DNA of 31,460 bases from Candidatus Delongbacteria bacterium (lineage in GTDB: Bacteria; UBA4055): positions 1 to 31,460 of the forward strand of contig JAFGVM010000074.1 of the NCBI GenBank assembly GCA_016937995.1, read 5' to 3'. The notes under the pieces were generated by a model. It was not told where the DNA came from. It saw nothing but the letters and a program-made list of their open reading frames with translations, and ran no database searches. Position 1 is the stretch's first letter. Each line of letters begins with the position of its first letter. The position numbers and the translations under genes are program-made. Below, one piece after another: positions 16,935 through 23,245 of this stretch.

Positions 16935-17516
16935 ATGAAAAGAGAATATTTATTTATACTTGTCACAATAGTTGTAGCTATCTTAGGATTGATCTACAAG
17001 GGAATGTTCGTTGCTGATAAACTGGATGAGACACAGAACATAATAATTGAGAATAATGATAGGTTGGCCAAATTCAAAAGAGATACACTAGTTCAGAGCA
17101 ATGCCAAAAACCTTGTTTTAATGAGGGAATTAAACAAAAGAGATAACAGAAGTTATGGCGAAGTCATAGCGGAATTGTTAAAAACTACTGAAGATATCCT
17201 GAAAGAATCAAATATCAAATATAATGTGAATGACATAAATCAGGAACAGGAATCAGCAAGTAATAAAAACTGGCCACAAATGAAAGAAAGTTTTTATATA
17301 AATGTTAATTTCACTACAAGCTACGAGAACTTAATGGTACTAATGAACACGATAGAAAGACATAAGTTATTAGTAAGTGTATCTTCTTTGTCTTATTTTC
17401 GTGCAAAACCAGTCAGAGATTCGAAAGAGAAAGGTCCCGGAGTACATGTTGACGAATATGCAATAAAAGCTCCACTTATTGTTACCATGAGATTAGAGTA
17501 CATAAAATTCTTATAA
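16935..17516 (+). CDS. pilO: Type IV pilus alignment protein PilO-like
   Basis: A 193-residue bitopic protein with a transmembrane helix at about 5-23, a helical stretch (about 30-80) and a C-terminal ferredoxin-like domain (FYINVNFTTSYENLMVLMNTIERHKLLVSVSSL... region, ending in strands). PilO pairs with PilN in the periplasm and contacts PilP. The assignment comes from size, topology, the 'ENLMVLMNTIER' helix typical of PilO/GspM folds, and gene order. It starts 25 bp after pilN and stops 19 bp before the pilP-like gene. Confidence 0.72.
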   Translation: MKREYLFILVTIVVAILGLIYKGMFVADKLDETQNIIIENNDRLAKFKRDTLVQSNAKNLVLMRELNKRDNRSYGEVIAELLKTTEDILKESNIKYNVNDINQEQESASNKNWPQMKESFYINVNFTTSYENLMVLMNTIERHKLLVSVSSLSYFRAKPVRDSKEKGPGVHVDEYAIKAPLIVTMRLEYIKFL

Positions 17517-17535
17517 CTTAGGATGATCATTAAAA

Positions 17536-18225
17536 ATGAAAGACTTTGATAAATTACAGATAGTAGTTATAATAATATCACTCATAGCAATTGCAGTAAC
17601 TGCTATTCAGGTGATCACTATGAACACAGAGATAAAAGATGAAGGTATGAGCAGATATCAGGCAAGTGTGGATAGTGTAAAGCAGTCAGACAGTATTTAT
17701 TTTAAATTCAAAACCAGTGAATTATTCACAGACAGAGATGCCAGTAATTTTAAGATCAAAGAGGTCAAAAAGGTTATTCAAGATAACAAACCTGTAGAAA
17801 AAAAGGTTGAAACTTATTGGGTCAATACAGGTATAGAATTATTCCCCAAAGATAAAGTCACATTTACGATGTTCTTTAACGACCAGGCTACTTTTAATAT
17901 TGACGGGAAAAATCAAAAACTTAAGGTAGGTGAGAAGTTAACGGTCGGAAATCTGATAATGAAACAGAAATATAAAGAATCTAATCAGTTTACAGGAAAT
18001 TCTAAGCTTGGGAATGAATACTCTGGAAAAATATTGGCAATAGCAGCAAGATATGTGTATGTAGAACATTATAAATCAAATTTAGCGATTAAATATAAAC
18101 CTAACCAAGACCCTACTGTTGTATCAAAGGATCTTGTTCCAACAGAGTCTTCTAATCAGGAAACATCTGACGAAAAAGACAATTCCGGTGATCAGGATGA
18201 TAAAAGTGGAAGAAGAAGAAGGTAA
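17536..18225 (+). CDS. PilP-like periplasmic alignment protein, membrane anchored
   Basis: A 229-residue protein with an N-terminal transmembrane helix (about 7-27), a linker, a beta-rich domain (about 95-190, with KVGEKLTVGNLIMK and GKILAIAARYVYVEHYKSN) and a low-complexity acidic then basic tail ending in RRRR. Its place between pilO and the secretin fits PilP (or GspC), which bridges inner-membrane PilN/PilO to the secretin N0 domain. Unlike classical PilP it has no lipobox and seems anchored by a helix, as in GspC. I call it PilP by position and architecture only. Confidence 0.6.
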   Translation: MKDFDKLQIVVIIISLIAIAVTAIQVITMNTEIKDEGMSRYQASVDSVKQSDSIYFKFKTSELFTDRDASNFKIKEVKKVIQDNKPVEKKVETYWVNTGIELFPKDKVTFTMFFNDQATFNIDGKNQKLKVGEKLTVGNLIMKQKYKESNQFTGNSKLGNEYSGKILAIAARYVYVEHYKSNLAIKYKPNQDPTVVSKDLVPTESSNQETSDEKDNSGDQDDKSGRRRR

Positions 18226-18304
18226 GGTTGTAATCAGTCAGTTAAAAATAGTATCTTCATAATTGTATATAAAGAAAATAATTAATTTAATAGGGAGACG
18301 GATA

Positions 18305-19687
18305 ATGAAGAAGTTAATCGGAATGTTCCTGATGTTCTGTGTCAGTGCTTATTCTTTTGGCTCAACACTACTGTATGATACAACATCAGATAATTTCAAA
18401 ACTCCAATTTCTTTAACAGCTCTTGACCAGTCAGTTGCTCAAGTCTTAGATGCTCTTGCTGAAAGAGCTGGGGTCAATTTAGTTCAGAGTTCCGAAACAG
18501 TTGATAAGAAAGTTACACTCACTTTGAATGAAATACCCATCAAAGACGCTTTGGACCTTGTAGTAAGAGCTACAGATCTGAGCTATCAGATAATTGATAA
18601 CTCTATTATTGTTGCAACTCAAGCTAAAATTGACAGAGAGATTGGTTTAACAACATCAGTATTTGACCTGCAATATGCAGATGCAACATCTGTTAAAAAA
18701 ATGTTAGCCGACATTTCACAAAAAATACAGGTCGATGATCTGGGTAACAGAATAATTTATCAGGCCTCACCAAAAGTATCAAAAGAAATTGAAAAAGTAT
18801 TGATCAGAATTGACAGACCGCTTCAGCAGGTATTATTCAAAGCAAGGATTAAAGAAGTTGGTAACGAATCCGGTGAACGATATGGTATTGAGTGGGAAAA
18901 GATCAATAATTATTCAACCACTATCAGAGAAGGTGCATTTCAGGATTATGGTGTATGGAAATATGATGAAGCTGCAAATACTTACTCATTTGAATATGAC
19001 GAGGCAGATTGGCCTGTAAGAAATCTTTTCGGAAATTATACTGCAACTGAAGATTATAATTACTTCAGCCGTTCACCTTCATTTGCCAATGAAACAAATG
19101 CCGGATTTGCTAACCCTTGGCATAGAGTGATCGGTCAGGAATACGTTCTAAGTCTGGATTTTAAAAATAGAGATAACGATGCAACTATTCTTGCTGAACC
19201 TGAAATTGCGACTTTGAATAATAAAGAAGCTTATGTTCACATTGGAGATATTGTACCTTACACTGTAACTTCTGTAGAACAGGGAACAACAAAACAATCA
19301 GTTCAAAAAGAAGAGGTTGGTATTAAATTACGTGTTAGACCTATCATTAATGAAGAGAACGATATAACTGTTGAATTATCAACTGAAGTATCTTCAATTT
19401 TTGGATGGGTTGGTCCTAATTCAGAAATTCCTTGGGTAAAAGTTAGAAAAGCAAATACAACAGTTCGTGTCAGAGATGGACAAACTATTAGGATCGCCGG
19501 TATGTTATTAGAAGATGATACTTATACTGTTAATAAAGTTCCTTTATTGGGCGATATTCCTTTCTTGGGATATTTATTCCAGCATCAAGTAAGAACTAAG
19601 AAGATCACAAATCTGATAATCGAAGTAACTCCTTACATTATGATCGACGGAGAAATCGTAGTTGATGAAGAAGAGGAATTTGAATAG
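18305..19687 (+). CDS. pilQ: Short type IV pilus secretin, PilQ-like
   Basis: A 460-residue outer-membrane secretin. It has a signal peptide (MKKLIGMFLMFCVSAYSFG), an STN/N0 domain (about 30-110, ISLTALDQSVAQVLDALAER), an N1 domain (about 115-180, VFDLQYADATSVKKMLADI) and the secretin barrel, recognised by ILAEPEIATLNNKEAYVHIGD, the region VGIKLRVRPIINEEND, and the terminal VPLLGDIPFLGYLF. It lacks the AMIN peptidoglycan-binding domains of classical PilQ (about 700 residues), so anchoring must come from elsewhere. ATG 18305 has GGGAG eight bases upstream and starts the signal peptide cleanly; an ATG-less extension to 18263 does not. The gap to the previous gene (79 bp) is the largest inside the operon. 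Confidence 0.93.
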   Translation: MKKLIGMFLMFCVSAYSFGSTLLYDTTSDNFKTPISLTALDQSVAQVLDALAERAGVNLVQSSETVDKKVTLTLNEIPIKDALDLVVRATDLSYQIIDNSIIVATQAKIDREIGLTTSVFDLQYADATSVKKMLADISQKIQVDDLGNRIIYQASPKVSKEIEKVLIRIDRPLQQVLFKARIKEVGNESGERYGIEWEKINNYSTTIREGAFQDYGVWKYDEAANTYSFEYDEADWPVRNLFGNYTATEDYNYFSRSPSFANETNAGFANPWHRVIGQEYVLSLDFKNRDNDATILAEPEIATLNNKEAYVHIGDIVPYTVTSVEQGTTKQSVQKEEVGIKLRVRPIINEENDITVELSTEVSSIFGWVGPNSEIPWVKVRKANTTVRVRDGQTIRIAGMLLEDDTYTVNKVPLLGDIPFLGYLFQHQVRTKKITNLIIEVTPYIMIDGEIVVDEEEEFE

Positions 19688-19700
19688 ATCCAGAATAATT

Positions 19701-19733
19701 AGAAGCAGAATGAAAATTCTGCTTCTTTTTTTT
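19701..19733 (+). terminator. Intrinsic terminator overlapping the next gene's start codon
   Basis: Arms AGAAGCAGAAT (19701-19711) and ATTCTGCTTCT (19716-19726) pair perfectly over 11 bp around a GAAA tetraloop, followed by eight Ts (19726-19733). This is a textbook Rho-independent terminator 13 bp after the secretin stop. The ATG at 19710-19712 lies in the stem and loop, so folding would also hide the start of the downstream gene. Confidence 0.85.
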
Positions 19734-20579
19734 ATATCATCATTATTTTTTAATTGCGCTCACACTTCTAGTGTGAGTTTTATTTATACTGGAAAAAGTA
19801 ACGGTATTCTTGAAAATTGTAATTGTCCTAAGAATATGTACGGTGGATTATTAAATCGCCTTTATTTTTTTAAACAGAATAAAGATTCAGTAGACCTGTT
19901 CATAGATGCTGGAGATATCTTTTCCTATAGAAAAGATGAAAACATAAATAATATTATATGTGAAATATTACCGGAATTTAATTATTCTGCGATTACACCA
20001 GGAGAGCTAGATCTGGATAAAATAAGCTCCATTACCGATCTTGCAATATCACAAAATATCAGTAATTTGAAAAAGGAAATATTTCTTGATGTGAATGGTG
20101 TTAAAATATGTGTCACAGGAGCAATAGATCCATCATTTATAAAATACGATAAGAACCATAAAATAATTGAAAATGTTGATCTGAACAGCATAATAAATTA
20201 CAATAAATCATTGAAAATCAGATCTGATATTTTAATTTTTCTTTCCCATATGGAAGTTGAAAATGAAAGAATATTATTTATGGAAAGCACTGATATAGAT
20301 GTAATGGTATCGGGTCATAGCGGTATAAGAACTTATGAAACTTTTGATAACAGAGTATATGTTTCTCCCGGAAGAAATTCAGAGTATGTCGGTATACTTA
20401 AACTTATTATGAACAAGAATTCTAAAGGAATGTATAATATTGAAGAACTTAGGAACAGATTCCATTCAATGCATATTGATTCAATTCCTGAAGACATTGG
20501 TGCCAGAATGCTGGTCGACAGTATGAAAAGTATAAATAAGATAGATATGAAAACAGAGAAAGATAATGATTATGAATAA
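19710..20579 (+). CDS. UshA-like metallophosphatase-fold putative lipoprotein
   Basis: A 289-residue exported protein: signal MKILLLFFISSLFFNC with a cysteine at 16 in a poor lipobox (Asn at -1). The mature part has SNGILENCNCPKNMYGGLLNR, LFIDAGDIF, ITPGELDL, FLSHMEVEN and VSGHSG, in the order of a UshA/5'-nucleotidase-type metallophosphatase domain of the CGC...GGLxRR subgroup. Several ligand positions look altered (no DxH in motif 1, GE for GNHE, GHSG for GHxH), so it may be inactive. ATG 19710 lies within a terminator hairpin; TTG 19662 or ATG 19665, overlapping the secretin end, would add 15-16 basic residues. It overlaps the next gene by about 8 bp. Confidence 0.7.
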   Translation: MKILLLFFISSLFFNCAHTSSVSFIYTGKSNGILENCNCPKNMYGGLLNRLYFFKQNKDSVDLFIDAGDIFSYRKDENINNIICEILPEFNYSAITPGELDLDKISSITDLAISQNISNLKKEIFLDVNGVKICVTGAIDPSFIKYDKNHKIIENVDLNSIINYNKSLKIRSDILIFLSHMEVENERILFMESTDIDVMVSGHSGIRTYETFDNRVYVSPGRNSEYVGILKLIMNKNSKGMYNIEELRNRFHSMHIDSIPEDIGARMLVDSMKSINKIDMKTEKDNDYE

Positions 20580-21618
20580 AATATTATCAGTTATTCTGCT
20601 ACTGACAATGTTCTTGTCACTCAATAGTAAGATATTGACAAATATTGAAGGTGTTGGTATCGCAGACAATAAACTGGAAGCTTTGTTTCAGGCTAAAAGA
20701 GATGTATTGGAAAAAAGTTTTGGCTTGATCCTTTCTTCAAAGAGTATTGCTAAAAATAATATGATAATTAATGACAGGCTTTTAATCAAATCAGAAGGCT
20801 ATATAAAAAAGTATGATATTGTTAAAGAATCTTTTGATGAGGGAATTTATCATACCACAATTAAGGCTGAAGTCACAGATCTTTTGGACGACATACTTAA
20901 AGATGAATTTGCAAAAAAGTTCCTTATCTTAGAAATGGGTTTCCCTAAATTCGGAGTAATTATTACTACGAAAGATAGTCTAAGAGAGAACTTTGCTGAA
21001 AATATCATCATTGATAATTTTATGAGATCATATTTTGATGTTCATAAGATAAATGATGAAAATTCAGATGAGCCTGATAAAGTAGATTTTATAATTGAGG
21101 GATCTGTGGATTACTCTACCAGTAAAATAAGCTCTTATAATATTGAGAATATGTATTCAGTACATACTCAAATAGAATGTCAAATCAGAGCAGCAGGCAA
21201 CGATAAAATTATCTCATCTGAAATATTTAAAACGAAGAAAGCTCATTTTGATTCGGTCGAAGCTAAAAGACAATCAATAGCATTGTGTTCGGATATGATA
21301 TCCAAATATTTAATTGAGGATTCAATTGAGAAATGGAGTAAATATTTTAATGAAGAGACAAGAAAATTAGATATTGTAATAAAAAATATTTCTTATGAAA
21401 CTTCTGAAAGATTACTGGCGGAACTGAATTATTTATTCAGTGGTACAGAATCAGTTTGTGCCAATGATTATCATGAACGCCACAGAACAATTATTATCAA
21501 TTCATTTATGAACGGGAACGATATCCTTGAAACTATTAAAAAATTTCTGTTAAAACATGATCATAAGGTCAGAGTAGAATCAGTAAATGAAAGTTGTATA
21601 AATCTAGAACTGATCTAA
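20572..21618 (+). CDS. Exported protein with FlgT-N/LPP20-like domain
   Basis: A 348-residue protein with signal peptide MNKILSVILLLTMFLSLNSK. Residues about 22-105 (EGVGIADNKLEALFQAKRDVLEKSFG, then INDRLLIKSEGYIKKYDIVKE and YHTTIKAEV) follow the pattern of FlgT N-terminal / LPP20-like domains: alternating helix, 'S.GYI..Y.I' strand and 'Y.V.I.AEV' strand. A middle alpha/beta domain (about 120-230, FGVIITTKDSL, DFIIEGSVDY) could be a TolB-N/ABD-like domain; the C-terminus is unassigned. The start overlaps the previous gene's stop (ATGAATAA), showing coupling. Proteins of this kind often assist outer-membrane rings, so a secretin accessory role is an inference. Confidence 0.65.
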   Translation: MNKILSVILLLTMFLSLNSKILTNIEGVGIADNKLEALFQAKRDVLEKSFGLILSSKSIAKNNMIINDRLLIKSEGYIKKYDIVKESFDEGIYHTTIKAEVTDLLDDILKDEFAKKFLILEMGFPKFGVIITTKDSLRENFAENIIIDNFMRSYFDVHKINDENSDEPDKVDFIIEGSVDYSTSKISSYNIENMYSVHTQIECQIRAAGNDKIISSEIFKTKKAHFDSVEAKRQSIALCSDMISKYLIEDSIEKWSKYFNEETRKLDIVIKNISYETSERLLAELNYLFSGTESVCANDYHERHRTIIINSFMNGNDILETIKKFLLKHDHKVRVESVNESCINLELI

Positions 21619-21663
21619 ATCTAATATTTAATAAAAATTCACTAAAATATTCTGAAAAATTAT

Positions 21664-21692
21664 TTGTTATTTCGTAATAATTGCCATATTAT
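21664..21692 (+). promoter_or_regulatory. Candidate promoter for gcvPB
   Basis: TTGTTA (21664-21669), 17 bp, TATTAT (21687-21692), 38 bp before the gcvPB ATG. With the terminator at 23207 this makes gcvPB a stand-alone transcript. Confidence 0.5.
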
Positions 21693-21730
21693 TATCAGGT
21701 AATAAATCACGAACTACAGGAGCAAATCCA

Positions 21731-23176
21731 ATGGAAGATAAATTGATATTTGAAAAATCAAAAACAGGTAGAAAAGCTTATACTTTACCTAAATGGAACG
21801 GTGAAAAGGCCTTTGATGTTCCTGAGAAGTATTGTAGATCTGAAAAGATCGGTCTGCCGGAAGAAAGTGAATCAGAAATAATAAGGCATTATATAAATCT
21901 ATCAACAAAAAATCATCATGTTGATAAAGGATTTTATCCTCTTGGCAGTTGTACGATGAAATATAATCCTAAGATAAATGAAAAATTATCAAACCTGGAA
22001 GGCTTTACAGAAATACACCCTTATCAAAACGAAGATTCAATTCAGGGTGTGTTAGAAGTATATCATGAACTTGATTCAATGCTTTCAGAAGTATCCGGAA
22101 TGAGCAAAGTTTCATTGCAACCTGTAGCAGGAGCTCACGGAGAGTGGACGGCACTTAAAGTTATTAGAGCATATCACGAGAGTAACGGAAATCCGAGAAA
22201 AAAGGTTATTATTCCTGATACCGCACATGGAACAAATCCTGCTTCTATTATTATGGCGGGATATGAAGTTGTTCAACTTGACTCAACAGCCGAAGGATTA
22301 GTGGATATTGATGAGCTGAGAGAATATTTTGATGAAGAAACAGCTGCTTTTATGATAACAAATCCTAATACATTGGGATTGTTTGAAAAGAACATAAAAG
22401 AAATAGCTGATATAGTTCATTCAAAAGGTGGTCTTCTTTACATGGATGGAGCGAATTTCAATGCTCTTCTAGGAATAGTGAAACCCGGTGAATTGGGTTT
22501 TGATATCATGCACTTCAATTTACACAAAACTTTTTCCACACCTCACGGTGGTGGTGGTCCGGGGGCAGGACCTATCGGAGTTGTTGAAAAATTGATACCA
22601 TTCTTACCGGTACCTGATGTTAGTAAAGAGAATGGAAAATATAAGCTAAACTATAACATCCCTCAAACTATTGGTAAAGTACATTCATTCTACGGTAATT
22701 ATTTGATACTCGTCAGAGCCTATATTTACATGAAAGTACTTGGAAGTAACGGATTACACCGTGTTTCAGAGAATGCAATAATAAATGCCAATTACGTTAA
22801 AAAGATGTTAGATGGTTATTATGACCTTCCGTATAAGCAGCATTGTATGCACGAAGTGGTTTTTAGTGGTGAAAATTTAGCAAAGTATGGAATAAAGACT
22901 CTTGATGTTGCTAAAAGATTACTGGATTTTAATATGCATGCCCCTACGATCTATTTCCCACTTTTAGTACATGAAGCGATCATGATAGAACCTACAGAAA
23001 CAGAAGGGAAAGAGGTATTGGATAATTTCATAAACATTATGAAACAAATAGCAAAAGAAGCAGAAGAAAATCCTGAAAAATTAAAAATGGCTCCCGAGAC
23101 AACACCGGTTAAAAGGCTTAATGAATCTTTAGCTGCAAAAAACCTTAATTTGAAATATGAGAAAGGGTCAAATTAG
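21731..23176 (+). CDS. gcvPB: Glycine dehydrogenase (decarboxylating) subunit 2
   Basis: GcvPB is the PLP-binding half of the split P-protein of the glycine cleavage system, which decarboxylates glycine and passes the aminomethyl group to GcvH. The 481 residues match the family. Seen: SCTMKYNPKINE and HPYQNEDSIQG near the N-terminus, AGAHGEWTALKVIRAYH, the PLP lysine in MHFNLHKTFSTPHGGGGPG (about residue 266), and the C-terminal APTIYFPLLVHEAIMIEPTETE. The partner gcvPA, gcvT and gcvH are absent nearby; instead the gene has its own promoter and terminator. AGGAG precedes the ATG. Confidence 0.97.
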   Translation: MEDKLIFEKSKTGRKAYTLPKWNGEKAFDVPEKYCRSEKIGLPEESESEIIRHYINLSTKNHHVDKGFYPLGSCTMKYNPKINEKLSNLEGFTEIHPYQNEDSIQGVLEVYHELDSMLSEVSGMSKVSLQPVAGAHGEWTALKVIRAYHESNGNPRKKVIIPDTAHGTNPASIIMAGYEVVQLDSTAEGLVDIDELREYFDEETAAFMITNPNTLGLFEKNIKEIADIVHSKGGLLYMDGANFNALLGIVKPGELGFDIMHFNLHKTFSTPHGGGGPGAGPIGVVEKLIPFLPVPDVSKENGKYKLNYNIPQTIGKVHSFYGNYLILVRAYIYMKVLGSNGLHRVSENAIINANYVKKMLDGYYDLPYKQHCMHEVVFSGENLAKYGIKTLDVAKRLLDFNMHAPTIYFPLLVHEAIMIEPTETEGKEVLDNFINIMKQIAKEAEENPEKLKMAPETTPVKRLNESLAAKNLNLKYEKGSN

Positions 23177-23206
23177 ATAAGTTTTCTTTAGTAATAAATA
23201 ATAATG

Positions 23207-23236
23207 AAAGAGGACCGTGTCCTCTTTTATTTTTTA
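23207..23236 (+). terminator. Intrinsic terminator after gcvPB
   Basis: AAAGAGGAC (23207-23215) pairs perfectly with GTCCTCTTT (23219-23227) around a CGT loop, followed by a T-rich tract TATTTTTT. It lies upstream of ATG 23246, which argues against the in-frame ATG at 23204 as the start of the next gene. Confidence 0.8.
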
Positions 23237-23245
23237 CGGATATCA

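Noticed and set aside
14891-19687. Type II secretion rather than type IV pilus
   Set aside because: PilM and PilN are separate proteins here, whereas T2SS has them fused as GspL; the order matches pilMNOPQ. Absence of a pilin in the window leaves some doubt.
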